A stretch of 64,000 nucleotides of DNA from assembly GCF_900095695.1 (NCBI RefSeq), contig NZ_FMIQ01000026.1, positions 38,954 to 102,953 of the forward strand, in the 5' to 3' direction. Source of the stretch: Hafnia alvei. GTDB taxonomy: Bacteria > Pseudomonadota > Gammaproteobacteria > Enterobacterales > Enterobacteriaceae. Position numbers and translations under genes: made by a program. This document shows positions 26,108 to 39,654 of the stretch, in pieces (within the stretch, counting starts at the first letter, position 1; the number at the start of each line of letters is the position of its first letter). The notes beneath the pieces are model-generated. The model saw only the letters and a program-made list of their open reading frames with translations, did not search any database and was not told the DNA's origin.

Positions 26108-26452
26108 TTATTTCTTATTCAGCATCGCTTTAAGATCGGCAAACGGATTATAGGTGGCTTCACCCACGTCTTTTTGCGCATCTTCGCCCGCAATCACGGT
26201 TGAACCGTATTGATCGGCTTCGGTGTATTTTGAGTGTTCGTGATCGTGGCAATATAAACACAGAAGTTCCCAGTTGCTGCCGTCTTCTGGGTTATTGGTG
26301 TGATCGTGATCGATATGATGCACCGTTAATTCACGCAGATTGGAGTACACAAATTCACGCGAGCAGCGACCGCACACCCACGGATAGATTTTAAGCGCTT
26401 TTTCACGGTAGCCAGTTTCTAAACGGGCGTAGTTCTTAGGGATAATGGCCAT
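26108..26452 (-). CDS. yajD: HNH-domain protein YajD
   Basis: A 114-residue protein from the ATG at 26452, matching E. coli YajD almost throughout. The HNH nuclease fold is visible as CGRCSREF, then LTVHHIDHDHTNNPEDGSNWELLCLYCHDHEHS (about residues 44-76). Two CxxC pairs bind the structural zinc and HH is the catalytic position. The biological substrate is unknown. It is a lone gene on the minus strand. Confidence 0.93.
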   Translation of the reverse strand: MAIIPKNYARLETGYREKALKIYPWVCGRCSREFVYSNLRELTVHHIDHDHTNNPEDGSNWELLCLYCHDHEHSKYTEADQYGSTVIAGEDAQKDVGEATYNPFADLKAMLNKK

Positions 26453-26532
26453 CGGGGACAAACCTTAACAAGACTGAGGGATATTTCCCTATAGTAGGCG
26501 AAGTCGCGGCTCAGGCCAATCTTTGGCAGAAA

Positions 26533-26631
26533 TTATGAGCGAACGTAGATAATAATTCCGGCCAGAATCACTCCGCCAACGCCGCCCAGTGTTAACAGTG
26601 CCATTCCTGCGATGATTGCTTTTTTCAGCAT
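26533..26631 (-). CDS. Small membrane protein, 32 residues
   Basis: The frame reads MLKKAIIAGMALLTLGG then VGGVILAGIIIYVRS and ends with TAA. A good ribosome site, TAGGAG, lies eight bases before the ATG. A positively charged start, one glycine-rich transmembrane helix and a short basic end are what a real small membrane protein would have. I do not recognise a named family. It lies alone between yajD and the desaturase gene. Confidence 0.6.
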   Translation of the reverse strand: MLKKAIIAGMALLTLGGVGGVILAGIIIYVRS

Positions 26632-26826
26632 GATTGTTCTCCTAAATACAATTGCGCCGATTATACCCCGCAGCAGCCTTTGCCTCTAACCATTTTGTAA
26701 CATTCAAGTCACTTTTCTGATGACTCATATATTCATTATTGTAATAAAAACTAATTTTTTAGTATTTAGTGGAATTTAAGGTTTCAGGAATACTGAGCCA
26801 CATTGGATTTATGGAGTGGTTTATAG

Positions 26827-27912
26827 ATGACATCAGCGACCAGCAAAACGCGAACATCGCACTATCTGCATGCCGAGCAGAAAAACCGTATTCGTTTATG
26901 GCAGCGTCAATGTCTGTGGCGCAGCGAGTTTCCGACGTGGTGTGTGCTGATCGCCGTGTATGGCGGATGGGCGCTGGTGGTTTACCACTGGCAGACGCTT
27001 GGCAAAGCGGTGGCAACGCCGCTGCTGATACTTATCGTGTGCTGGTATATGTCATTACAGCATGAGCTTATCCATGGGCATCCAACGCGCTGGCCGCGCG
27101 TGAATCAGCTGCTTGGCCTGTTACCGCTGGCGGTCTGGTATCCCTATGGAATTTATCGAGACTCTCATTTAGCCCATCACAACGATGACTCTTTAACGCA
27201 TCCGCTGGAAGATCCCGAGTCTTACTACTTTGCCGAGTCACGTTGGCTGTACTCATCGGCGCTGTGGCGTGGCGTCATTGCGTGCCGAAATACCTTTTGG
27301 GGGCGAGTTTTGCTGGGCCCTGCGCTGGGCATTGGCGCGCTGCTCAAAAATGAGCTGCGGGAAATAATTCGCGGCAATGGTAAAAAAGTTGCCATGTGGT
27401 TGATTCATCTTTCGTTGCTGGCGTTAGTGCTCTGGATCGCCCAACTCGCGGGGATTTCAGCGTGGTGGTATCTGCTGGCGGTGAGCTATCCGGCCTTAGG
27501 ACTGGCCATGGTTCGCTCGTTTTACGAGCACCGAGCGGTGGACGAACCCTCAGCCCGTTCTATTATTAATGAAGCCGCATGGCCTTGGCGGCTGCTTTTT
27601 CTGAATTTGAACTATCACCTTGTTCATCATGATTTGCCTGGGCTATCTTGGTATGGATTACGTAAAGCCTATCTGGCAGACCGCATCGAGTATCAGCTGC
27701 GCAATCACGGATTTGTGGTGCAAGGCTATTCGCAGTGGTGGAGAAATTATGCGTGGCGCTCTGTTGAAGTGACTCAGCATCCCCTAATGGGGCGAGAGGC
27801 GCAGGAGTTAACCGAGTTTTCAGGTACTAATAAACACAATAACAATGATGAGGAACCGTTATGGCAGGACATGTATTTGTGGGACGTAAGATTCTGGCAT
27901 CTTTGGCGTTAA
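26827..27912 (+). CDS. Membrane fatty acid desaturase/hydroxylase-type di-iron protein
   Basis: A 361-residue protein with the three histidine boxes of membrane di-iron desaturases: HELIHGH (79-85), HLAHH (114-118) and HLVHH (264-268). Hydrophobic segments lie at about 37-75, 93-110 and 190-230. The enzyme would introduce a double bond or hydroxyl group into a membrane lipid or carotenoid-like chain; the substrate cannot be read. GGAG lies about eleven bases before the ATG. The last 52 bases overlap the start of osmF in another frame, so the two are probably cotranscribed. That links a lipid-modifying enzyme to an osmoprotectant transporter. Confidence 0.82.
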   Translation: MTSATSKTRTSHYLHAEQKNRIRLWQRQCLWRSEFPTWCVLIAVYGGWALVVYHWQTLGKAVATPLLILIVCWYMSLQHELIHGHPTRWPRVNQLLGLLPLAVWYPYGIYRDSHLAHHNDDSLTHPLEDPESYYFAESRWLYSSALWRGVIACRNTFWGRVLLGPALGIGALLKNELREIIRGNGKKVAMWLIHLSLLALVLWIAQLAGISAWWYLLAVSYPALGLAMVRSFYEHRAVDEPSARSIINEAAWPWRLLFLNLNYHLVHHDLPGLSWYGLRKAYLADRIEYQLRNHGFVVQGYSQWWRNYAWRSVEVTQHPLMGREAQELTEFSGTNKHNNNDEEPLWQDMYLWDVRFWHLWR

Positions 27913-28793
27913 TGGGGGCAGCCATGTGCACCGCGCAGGCAGCCGATGCAGTTACGGTGGGTTCCAAAATTGATACCGAAGGTTCACTGTTGGGCAATCT
28001 CATTGTGCAAACTTTGGATGCAAACGGCATCAAAACGGTGAACAAAACCCAGCTTGGCACCACCAAAGTTTTACGTGGTGCGATCGCTGCGGGAGAAATT
28101 GATATTTACCCAGAATATACCGGCAACGGGGCTTTCTTCTTCGCTGATGAAAAAGATCCCGCATGGAAAAATGCCCAGCAAGGCTATGAAAAAGTGAAGC
28201 AGCTAGATTTAGCCAAAAATCAGATTGTTTGGCTGACGCCAGCGCCGGCTAACAATACTTGGAGTATCGCGGTGCGCAACGACGTCGCGCAGCAAAACCA
28301 TCTAGAATCGTTAGAAGATTTAGGTAAGTGGCTGAAGCAGGGCGGTAAATTTAAGCTGGCTGCGTCGGCTGAGTTTATTGAGCGTCCTGATGCGTTACCG
28401 GCCTTTGAAACGGCCTATGGCTTCAAATTGGATCAAGATCAGCTGCTGTCATTAGCCGGTGGAGATACCGCGGTAACGATTAAAGCCGCTGCGGAGCAAA
28501 CTTCAGGCGTTAACGGCGCGATGGCCTACGGCACTGATGGACCCGTTGCCGCATTAGGTTTGAAAACGCTTAGCGATCCTAAAGGCGTGCAGCCAATCTA
28601 TGCACCAACGCCAATCGTGCGCGAGGCTACGCTGAAAGCACATCCTGAAATTGCGACCGTGCTGAAACCGGTATTTGAATCTCTTGATGGCCCAACGCTG
28701 CAAAAGCTGAACGCCAAAATTGCCGTTGATGGGCAAGACGCGAAGAAAGTCGCCGCAAAATACCTGAAAGATAAGGGATTTGTGAAAGGCTAA
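27861..28793 (+). CDS. osmF: Glycine betaine-type ABC transporter binding protein OsmF
   Basis: OsmF (YehZ) is the periplasmic binding protein of the YehZYXW osmoprotectant importer. The 310 residues carry a signal peptide (ILASLALMGAAMCTAQA), then VTVGSKIDTEGSLLGNLIVQ, DIYPEYTGNGAFFF and AYGTDGPVAALGL, typical of the OpuC/ProX-like cluster and nearly those of E. coli OsmF. The ATG at 27861 has GAGGAA upstream and lies inside the end of the desaturase gene. In E. coli the operon is RpoS- and osmotically controlled; that is not visible here. Confidence 0.95.
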   Translation: MAGHVFVGRKILASLALMGAAMCTAQAADAVTVGSKIDTEGSLLGNLIVQTLDANGIKTVNKTQLGTTKVLRGAIAAGEIDIYPEYTGNGAFFFADEKDPAWKNAQQGYEKVKQLDLAKNQIVWLTPAPANNTWSIAVRNDVAQQNHLESLEDLGKWLKQGGKFKLAASAEFIERPDALPAFETAYGFKLDQDQLLSLAGGDTAVTIKAAAEQTSGVNGAMAYGTDGPVAALGLKTLSDPKGVQPIYAPTPIVREATLKAHPEIATVLKPVFESLDGPTLQKLNAKIAVDGQDAKKVAAKYLKDKGFVKG

Positions 28794-28871
28794 AGTGTTT
28801 GCCTAGAGTTGCAGAAACATATTGATGGCACGTTGTTTTCCAGCCGAAGGAAAAACGGCGGGTTAGCACGA

Positions 28872-29022
28872 GCCACAGGGATGTGGCGAGAACCTTAGGG
28901 TGCTTGGAGCACCTCTACGGTGGTGCGTTAAAACCCAGAGTTTTGATTGAGGGGACCCGCTTTGCGGGCTGGATAACGGTGCCGAGCCGGGTTGTCAGGG
29001 GGCGGCGGCGAGCCCCCTGACA
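28872..29022 (+). repeat. Array of four hairpins between osmF and yehY, candidate repetitive element
   Basis: Four inverted repeats follow one another: GCCACA/TGTGGC (28872-28887), GGTGCT/AGCACC (28899-28913), CCCGC/GCGGG (28956-28968) and TGTCAGGGGGC/GCCCCCTGACA (28993-29022, 11-bp perfect stem). They fill most of a 311-base gap inside an otherwise tight operon. This resembles intergenic repeat elements and could stabilise osmF mRNA while reducing permease expression. Confidence 0.6.
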
Positions 29023-29104
29023 TGAACGCCAGCAGGGAATTGAATGTATAGAGGATGCGATAGGCGTTCGTAACACATCAAAACTATTATAAGGGACAGA
29101 AATT

Positions 29105-30256
29105 TTGGTAAAAAACAGAGTCGTGCTCACACTCTGGCTGCTGATGATGTTAGCGCTCTGGCAAATGCCGCTGCTGACGCAGGCGGCAAACCGCTTGGTG
29201 TCTGGTACTGGTATGCCGCTAAGGGACATTATTCATGGCTTTGCATGGATTTTGATCCTGCCGTTTCCTGTCTTGCTTATCCTCTGCTTCTGTCCACAAA
29301 ACCGCTTTTCGCTATGGCTGATTTATCTCGTCAGCGGCGCATTGTTTGCGGGTTTGCTGCTCTTGATTGCATGGCAAGCACATCGGCTAGCCGGCGATGA
29401 AGATAGCCTAGTGCGGGTTTCTTTAGGTGGCGGATTTTGGTTTATCGGCGCGTTAAGTTTGCTGAGCGGTGCCGACGCCGTGAGCCGCTTAACCCAACGC
29501 AGTGGAATACGCATTTTGGCAGCGCTGCTGATTTTGGCTCCGATACCGATCTTATTACTCAGCGGTGCGCTGGATACCCTTTCGCTGATGAAAGAATACG
29601 CCAACCGCGACGATGTTTTTAATCAGGCGCTGGGGCAACATCTCACGTTGCTGTTTAGCACGCTCGCGATGGCGTTACTTATCGGTGTGCCGCTTGGCAT
29701 TGTTGCTGCGCGCTGTGAAGGACTGCGCAAGCCGATGTTTTCAGCGCTGAATATTATTCAGACTATCCCCTCAATTGCGCTATTTGGCTTGTTGATCGCG
29801 CCCCTTGCGGGGTTGGCTCAGGCATGGCCATGGTTGGGAAAATTGGGGATTAGCGGAATTGGTGCTGCGCCGGCGCTGATTGCCTTGGTGCTGTACGCGC
29901 TGCTACCGCTGGTGCGTAGCGTGGTGGCCGGCATTGAACAGGTTCCGCAGCCCGTGATTGAGGCCGCGCGCGGCGTGGGTATGACGCCGGGTCAGATCCT
30001 ACGTAAGGTTGAATTGCCTCTGGCGCTGCCCGTTGTGCTCAGCGGTGTGCGAATTGTGGCGGTTCAAACCGTGGGCATGGCGGTCATCGCCGCGCTGATT
30101 GGCGCAGGAGGATTTGGTGCCATCGTTTTCCAAGGCTTACTCAGCAGCGCGTTGGACTTGGTATTGTTGGGGGTTATTCCTGTGGTTGTGATGGCGGTTA
30201 CCGTGGATACCTTGTTTAAATTTTTAGTTTCTCGAATTGAAGCGACGCGACAATGA
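29105..30256 (+). CDS. yehY: Osmoprotectant ABC transporter permease YehY
   Basis: A 383-residue inner-membrane permease. The TTG at 29105 gives the length of E. coli YehY (385), and AAGGGAC lies shortly upstream. The N-terminal half has several hydrophobic segments peculiar to YehY. The C-terminal half is the BPD_transp permease domain, with the EAA loop EAARGVGMTPGQILRKVELPLALP that contacts the ATPase. It overlaps yehX by four bases (ATGA). It works with OsmF, YehX and YehW. Confidence 0.93.
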   Translation: MVKNRVVLTLWLLMMLALWQMPLLTQAANRLVSGTGMPLRDIIHGFAWILILPFPVLLILCFCPQNRFSLWLIYLVSGALFAGLLLLIAWQAHRLAGDEDSLVRVSLGGGFWFIGALSLLSGADAVSRLTQRSGIRILAALLILAPIPILLLSGALDTLSLMKEYANRDDVFNQALGQHLTLLFSTLAMALLIGVPLGIVAARCEGLRKPMFSALNIIQTIPSIALFGLLIAPLAGLAQAWPWLGKLGISGIGAAPALIALVLYALLPLVRSVVAGIEQVPQPVIEAARGVGMTPGQILRKVELPLALPVVLSGVRIVAVQTVGMAVIAALIGAGGFGAIVFQGLLSSALDLVLLGVIPVVVMAVTVDTLFKFLVSRIEATRQ

Positions 30257-31188
30257 TTCATTTCAAGCATGTTAATAAATATTTTGCCGGACGTCCGGCG
30301 GTAGAAGACCTCTCTTTGCATATTGCCGAGGGGGAATTTACCGTGCTGATTGGCACCTCAGGCTCGGGGAAATCGACCACGCTGAAAATGATCAATCGCT
30401 TAATCGATCATGACAGCGGTGAGCTGACCTTCGCCGGACAGGATATCAGTCATTTTAAGCCTGAGGCTTTACGTCGGCGTATGGGATATGCCATTCAATC
30501 GATTGGGTTATTTCCACACTGGACGGTGGAGCAAAACATTGCCACCGTGCCACAGCTGTTGAAGTGGCCCGCGGCGAGAATTCGCCAGCGGGTGACGGAG
30601 CTGATGGAAATGCTCAGTCTGGATGTGGCCGAGTTTCGCCATCGTTATCCGCATCAGCTTTCTGGCGGGCAACAGCAGCGCGTTGGTGTGGCGCGAGCCT
30701 TGGCTGCCGATCCGGAAGTTTTGTTGATGGATGAGCCTTTTGGCGCGCTCGATCCCGTCACCCGCACCACCTTGCAGCAGGAAATCGCCCGCATACATAC
30801 CTTGTTAGGGCGCACCATTGTTTTGGTGACACACGATATTGATGAGGCGCTGAGCCTTGCCGACCGTATCGTGCTGATGGACGCCGGAAAGGTGGTCCAG
30901 CAGGGAACACCGCAGGCGTTGCTGAATCAGCCGGTGAATGATTTTGTGCGTCAATTCTTTGGCCATAGCGACGTTGGGATCAAGCTGTTGGGATTAGACG
31001 TGGTGGCTTCACGGGTGCGCCGCGGCGAGCTTCTTCACGGTGAGCCAATTCGTTGCGATCTTAATTTACGTGATGCGATGTCGGTCTTTATTTACCGTCA
31101 AGTTGACCGTTTACCCGTTATTGATGAGGCAGGGCAGCCGGTCGGCGTGCTCTATTTTGCCGATTTGGTAAAGAAAACGGAGGCATGA
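30253..31188 (+). CDS. yehX: Osmoprotectant ABC transporter ATPase YehX
   Basis: A 311-residue ATPase. The Walker A motif is GTSGSGKST (about residues 35-43), the signature is LSGGQQQR, Walker B is [12 protein letters not shown] and the switch histidine lies in [10 protein letters not shown]. The tail (about 260-311) resembles half of a CBS unit ([20 protein letters not shown]), which in OpuA-type transporters senses ionic strength. It overlaps yehY upstream and yehW downstream. Confidence 0.95.
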   Translation: MIHFKHVNKYFAGRPAVEDLSLHIAEGEFTVLIGTSGSGKSTTLKMINRLIDHDSGELTFAGQDISHFKPEALRRRMGYAIQSIGLFPHWTVEQNIATVPQLLKWPAARIRQRVTELMEMLSLDVAEFRHRYPHQLSGGQQQRVGVARALAADPEVLLMDEPFGALDPVTRTTLQQEIARIHTLLGRTIVLVTHDIDEALSLADRIVLMDAGKVVQQGTPQALLNQPVNDFVRQFFGHSDVGIKLLGLDVVASRVRRGELLHGEPIRCDLNLRDAMSVFIYRQVDRLPVIDEAGQPVGVLYFADLVKKTEA

Positions 31189-31967
31189 TGCAGGGGCAAT
31201 ATCATTCGATAGCCCGGCGCTGGTACTTCGATCCTTTGCTGTGGGGGATCGCGCTGCTCATTGGGCTCAATAGCGGAATGGCGCATATGGGGCAGTTATT
31301 TAGCGTCTTATTTCCGGAGCTTTCACGGCCGGTTTATCAGCAAGACAGCTTTTGGTCGCTCACGCTGGCGCATGTTTCGTTAGTGGCGATTTCCAGTTTG
31401 ATTGCCGTAGCGATCGGCGTGAGTGCGGGTTTACTGGTTACTCACCGTGGCGGACGCGAGTTTCGCTCAATGGTGGAAACTATTACTGCGGTGGGGCAAA
31501 CATTTCCGCCTGTGGCGGTGCTGGCGGTGGCGGTGCCGCTGATGGGCTTCAGCCCAGAGCCTGCGGTGATTGCCTTGGTGCTGTATGGTTTGTTGCCTAT
31601 TTTGCAGGGAACCATTAGCGGGATTGAATCGGTGCCCGCCGCGGTACGAGAGACGGCCCGAGGGGCGGGAATGAATCCTTGGCAGATCCTGTGGCGAGCG
31701 GAAATTCCCTTAGCCGCGCCGGTGATCTTGGCCGGTGTGCGCACCTCCGTCATTATCAATATCGGTACCGCAGCCATTGCTTCAACGGTTGGGGTAAAAA
31801 CGCTAGGTTCGCCTATTATTATTGGGCTAAGTGGTTTTAACACCGCTTACGTTATTCAGGGCGCATTGCTGGTGGCGCTATTGGCGATGATTACCGACGC
31901 GGCGTTCGAGCGCTGGGTAAATTATTTAACACGTTGGCGACAGGTGCCACCGTCGACAGAGGGATGA
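31188..31967 (+). CDS. yehW: Osmoprotectant ABC transporter permease YehW
   Basis: A 259-residue permease. Two ATGs lie in tandem at 31185 and 31188; the second has the better spacing from GGAGG. Six or so hydrophobic segments surround the EAA loop [22 protein letters not shown]. It forms the channel with YehY. Its stop overlaps an ATG of the following binding-protein gene, so the operon continues one gene beyond the E. coli arrangement. Confidence 0.93.
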   Translation: MQGQYHSIARRWYFDPLLWGIALLIGLNSGMAHMGQLFSVLFPELSRPVYQQDSFWSLTLAHVSLVAISSLIAVAIGVSAGLLVTHRGGREFRSMVETITAVGQTFPPVAVLAVAVPLMGFSPEPAVIALVLYGLLPILQGTISGIESVPAAVRETARGAGMNPWQILWRAEIPLAAPVILAGVRTSVIINIGTAAIASTVGVKTLGSPIIIGLSGFNTAYVIQGALLVALLAMITDAAFERWVNYLTRWRQVPPSTEG

Positions 31968-31972
31968 TAAAC

Positions 31973-32764
31973 ATGCGGGTTTCGTTGCCGATGTATGGAA
32001 TCAATCGCGATGATGTAGAGCTGCTCTGGCAGGGGCTTTCTCGCTGGTTGGCGCAGGAGGGTGAAGAGGATTTGCCGCCTAATCTGTGCTGGCCGGACGA
32101 TCTCTATGCGCATTGGCAGCAGCCTGATTTATTGCTCAGCCAAACCTGCGGCTATCCGCTACAGGAAACATTGAGTGCAAAAGTCGATGTGGTGGGCGTG
32201 TTCCGCTATCGCGCCCCAGGGTGTGAAGGTAACGATTATCGTAGTTTTTTAGTGGCGAGAAAGCAGGATGCCGGCGCTGATGTTGGTTCGTTTTTAGGCC
32301 GCAAAGCGGCGTATAACAGCGAGGATTCCCAGTCTGGCTACAATGCGTTGCGCTCGGTGATTGCTCCGTTGGCGCACCATGGGCGCTTTTTTGCCAGCAC
32401 GTTACAGACGGGATCGCATCGAGCCTCGCTGCTGGCGATTAAACAGGGCGACGCCGATATTGCCGCCATTGACTGCGTGACGTTGGCGCTGCTGCAAAAA
32501 GCGGAGCCGCAATGCATGAGTGGTTTGAAAATTATCGGGGAAACGCCACCGGCGCCCGGCTTACCGTTGATTACCGCAGCGGGAAATGAAGCCCGTCTGC
32601 TGCGTTTGCGCCATGCGCTGAAGAAAATGGTGGAGGATCCGTCGATGGCGGCGGTGCGTTCACGTTTATTGATTAGCGGCTTTAGCCCAATATCCGTGAA
32701 TGAATATCAGCGTTGTACCGATATGAAACTGCGGGCAGCCGCGCTAGGCGTGACGCGGCTGTAA
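31973..32764 (+). CDS. PhnD-like ABC substrate-binding domain protein
   Basis: A 263-residue protein. I prefer the ATG at 31973 because AGAGGG lies nine bases before it; an ATG at 31964 overlaps the yehW stop. It begins MRVSLPMYGINRDDVELLWQGL and has AGADVGSFLGRKAAYNSEDSQSGYNALR, typical of phosphonate/phosphate-type binding proteins. There is no signal peptide, so it may be cytoplasmic. Tight linkage to yehW suggests a link to osmoprotectant uptake, but the ligand is unknown. Confidence 0.7.
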   Translation: MRVSLPMYGINRDDVELLWQGLSRWLAQEGEEDLPPNLCWPDDLYAHWQQPDLLLSQTCGYPLQETLSAKVDVVGVFRYRAPGCEGNDYRSFLVARKQDAGADVGSFLGRKAAYNSEDSQSGYNALRSVIAPLAHHGRFFASTLQTGSHRASLLAIKQGDADIAAIDCVTLALLQKAEPQCMSGLKIIGETPPAPGLPLITAAGNEARLLRLRHALKKMVEDPSMAAVRSRLLISGFSPISVNEYQRCTDMKLRAAALGVTRL

Positions 32765-32778
32765 TATCTTTTGCGAAC

Positions 32779-33233
32779 TTAGCGTTTTTGCAGCCAGCGA
32801 TCGAGCTGGTTAGCGAATTCTTGTCTATCGCGCTGATGCAGCGTGGCAGGGCCGCCGGTTTGTACACCGCTGGCGCGCATGGTATCCATAAAATCACGCA
32901 TGTTCAGGCGTTCTTTGATGTTGGCTTCGGTATAAAGCTCGCCGCGAGGATTTAACGCCACGCCGCCTTTTTCCAACACTTCGGCTGCCAAAGGAATATC
33001 TGCGGTGATGACTAGGTCACCGGGATTGACGCGGCGCACAATTTCGTTATCCGCAACGTCAAAACCGGCTTCAACGCGCAGGCTACGAATAAAGCGCGAT
33101 GGCGGGGTGCGGATGGTTTGGTTCGCAACCAGCGTGACAAAAATTCCGACGCGATCGGCGGCGCGAAACAGCACCTCTTTGATCACGTTCGGACAGGCAT
33201 CGGCATCGACCCAAATTTGTTTTGCTTCTGACA

Positions 33234-33234
<1 letters not shown>
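32779..33234 (-). CDS. yaiI: UPF0178 protein YaiI
   Basis: A 151-residue DUF188 protein starting [26 protein letters not shown], with conserved acidic motifs DADACP, DNEIV and TADIPLA of a PIN-like fold; nuclease activity is suggested by the fold but not established. A basic, Gln-rich tail follows. It is coupled to hemF by a one-base overlap (TAATG) on the minus strand. Confidence 0.93.
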
Positions 33235-34190
<956 letters not shown>

Positions 34191-34271
34191 CTAATGATGC
34201 AAATAAGGGCGCCAGTATAGCGGAAAACGGGGCTTTCCTGTGGGATTAACTTCCCACGTTATCTTGCCAAA

Positions 34272-35144
34272 TTAACTCGGGCGCCGACGCTCGTGGGCAT
34301 CGAAATAGTCGAGGTATTTCATGATGCCGTTAGCGATAGCCTGCGAGATCTGCTGGCGGAAGGCCGTTGAGGTTAATAGCTGTTCTTCCTGATGATTGGT
34401 GATAAACGAGGTTTCAACCAACACAGAGGGGATCGACGGTGATTTTAAAACTGCAAATGCGGCCTGTTCGGTATGCTGGCTGTGCAGATGGTGCACCGGT
34501 TTAATATGGTCTAACAGGTGACGGCCTAACGTGAGGCTATTCTTGATGGTGTCGGTTTGCACTAAATCGAATAACACCTGCTGAAGATAGTTATTATCTT
34601 CATCGGCGTATTTAGCCCCTGCCACTTTGTCGGCATCGTTTTCACGCTGCGACATATATTTTGCCATCGTGCTGCTTGCGCCGCGGTTGGAGAGGGCAAA
34701 TACCGATGCGCCCGATGCGGTCGGGCTGGTAAATCCATCGGCGTGGATAGAGACGAACAGATCGGCCTGATGCTGATGGGCAATTTCTACCCGCTTATAC
34801 AGCGGAATAAAGAAATCATCTTCACGCGTCATTTTAACGTCAATATTGCCATGTTCGCGCAGATGGTCGCGCACGTAGTGGGCAATCTCTAACACCACAT
34901 GTTTCTCTTTGGCACCTTGATGCCCCACCGCTCCAGGGTCGATACCGCCGTGACCCGGATCAAGCATGATGACCTTGCGTGCGCCCGGTGCTTTTTTTAC
35001 CGGTTTTGCCGTCAAGGCTGTGCTGCTGGCGGAGGCCGTGTCGACTTTACTTCCCGCCAGCGCCATTGCCGCCAATCCAGACAGGAGGAACTGACGACGG
35101 GAAGTATATTTAGGCAATAAACGGAAGTGGGAGAAATTCTTCAT
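34272..35144 (-). CDS. amiA: N-acetylmuramoyl-L-alanine amidase AmiA
   Basis: AmiA cleaves the amide between MurNAc and the stem peptide in the periplasm and helps daughter cells separate. The Tat signal is clear: TSRRQFLLSGLAAMALAGS with the twin arginines. The amidase_3 domain begins KVIMLDPGHGGIDPGAVG, with the zinc histidine. DLFVSIHADGF and SVLVETSFITNHQEE carry further catalytic residues. At 290 residues it is the usual AmiA length. No LysM or AMIN domain is present. It precedes hemF by about 120 bases. Confidence 0.95.
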   Translation of the reverse strand: MKNFSHFRLLPKYTSRRQFLLSGLAAMALAGSKVDTASASSTALTAKPVKKAPGARKVIMLDPGHGGIDPGAVGHQGAKEKHVVLEIAHYVRDHLREHGNIDVKMTREDDFFIPLYKRVEIAHQHQADLFVSIHADGFTSPTASGASVFALSNRGASSTMAKYMSQRENDADKVAGAKYADEDNNYLQQVLFDLVQTDTIKNSLTLGRHLLDHIKPVHHLHSQHTEQAAFAVLKSPSIPSVLVETSFITNHQEEQLLTSTAFRQQISQAIANGIMKYLDYFDAHERRRPS

Positions 35145-35338
35145 GTGATGAATGATTCATTAGCCATTGATAACAAACAGAGGCTGAATAGTAACGCGTC
35201 GCAGCCGCAATGATCGAGTTGAGAACTATTTCGAACTGTTACCTTGTTTGAGGCTGTTCATAGAACGGTACTTTACTGCTTTACAGCGCTGTGTTTGTTA
35301 TTCATTTTGATGTTCTATTCGATATTGAAGATGCATAG

Positions 35339-38464
<3,126 letters not shown>

Positions 38465-38555
38465 GCCCATGGAAACAGTAAGATAACTTTTTCGTTGCGT
38501 ATCGAAGGATTCCGGCGATAATTAGGTATTAATACAAATAATTACGGTCAGAATC

Positions 38556-38981
38556 ATGGAAATCCGCGTTTTTAAACAAGCTGATTTTGAAGAAGTTACT
38601 ACTCTATGGGAGCGCTGCGATCTGCTGCGCCCGTGGAACGATCCGGAAACGGATATTGAGCGTAAGCTCAATCACGACGCGGATTTGTTTCTCGTCGCAG
38701 AGGTCGGCGGTGAGGTGGTGGGGACCGTCATGGGCGGTTATGACGGCCACCGTGGCACGGCGTATTATTTGGGCGTTCACCCTGATTTTCGCGGCCGTGG
38801 CATTGCCAATGCGCTGATTAGTCGCCTAGAGAAAAAGTTGATCGCCCGTGGCTGTCCAAAGATTCAAATCTTGGTCAGTGAAGAAAATGATGCGGTTATC
38901 GGCATGTATGAGAAGCTGGACTACGAAACGCAGGACACGCTGTGTCTGAGCAAAAGACTGATTGAAGATCACGAATACTGA
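38556..38981 (+). CDS. ypeA: GNAT acetyltransferase YpeA
   Basis: A 141-residue N-acetyltransferase matching E. coli YpeA (MEIRVF, then [19 protein letters not shown]). The acetyl-CoA loop is [14 protein letters not shown], near residue 75, motif A of the GNAT family. The substrate is unknown. It stands before yfeZ as part of the conserved ypeA-yfeZ-yfeY-yfeX run. An inverted repeat GCTCGTTAT/ATAACGAGC follows at 38995-39026. Confidence 0.94.
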   Translation: MEIRVFKQADFEEVTTLWERCDLLRPWNDPETDIERKLNHDADLFLVAEVGGEVVGTVMGGYDGHRGTAYYLGVHPDFRGRGIANALISRLEKKLIARGCPKIQILVSEENDAVIGMYEKLDYETQDTLCLSKRLIEDHEY

Positions 38982-39058
38982 TCGCGCTTGCTGGGCTCGT
39001 TATTTTGCTAAAACACGATAACGAGCTGAAACGTCTAGTTTATTTCTTATGAGTGGCT

Positions 39059-39526
39059 ATGCTCCATCGCACCTATTCCCCTGATGATTTTAATACCCAC
39101 GGCATGTTGCGCTTACCGTGGGCGTTTTGGCTGGTTTTGATATTACAGGCTAAAACCTGGTTTTTGTTTGTGGTAGCGGGGTCATCGCGCCAGCAAGGCG
39201 CCGATTTGTTGGCGCTGTTTTACCCCGATCGCGGTTTATTTTGGAGTGGGATGCTGGTTGGTCTTCCGGCCGCTTTGGGCTTTTTATTGAGCGGGCGACG
39301 TCATTTATGGAAAGGCCTTTGGAAAAGCTGGCGTTGGGTATTAATTCTCACCACGCTGGCGCAAATGGGGCTACAGGCCGTGCCTTTCTGGACCAACAGC
39401 AATGATGTCACGTTGCTCTCTTTAGCTATTTTATTGTTGGATCTGCTGGCGGTGGCCTATTTGCTGTTTAATTCCCGTCTGAGTGATAGTTTCAAGATCA
39501 GCGAATCATTTAAACCCGAGACCTAG
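39059..39526 (+). CDS. yfeZ: DUF2919 inner-membrane protein YfeZ
   Basis: About 155 residues with four hydrophobic segments (about 18-40, 58-78, 88-106 and 120-142). The segment ILQAKTWFLFVVAGSSRQQG is the recognisable YfeZ/DUF2919 hallmark. The start could be the GTG at 39053 or the ATG at 39059; neither has a good ribosome site. The function is unknown. GGAAAAAG/CTTTTTCC after the gene (39555-39579) may act as a weak terminator. Confidence 0.85.
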   Translation: MLHRTYSPDDFNTHGMLRLPWAFWLVLILQAKTWFLFVVAGSSRQQGADLLALFYPDRGLFWSGMLVGLPAALGFLLSGRRHLWKGLWKSWRWVLILTTLAQMGLQAVPFWTNSNDVTLLSLAILLLDLLAVAYLLFNSRLSDSFKISESFKPET

Positions 39527-39654
39527 GCGCGGATGACGCGTTTAGGTGAAATTAGGAAAAAGTTTTCGGCACTTTTTCCTCGATGTGCACTCCAACCAGC
39601 CAGATAAACTTTTTCGGGCGTGCTGACCACGACTCGATACCAAGGAGCATTCGC

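Noticed and set aside
34240..34257. Inverted repeat GTGGGA/TCCCAC between hemF and amiA
   Set aside because: Short stem without a T-run in either direction; not enough to support a terminator or operator.
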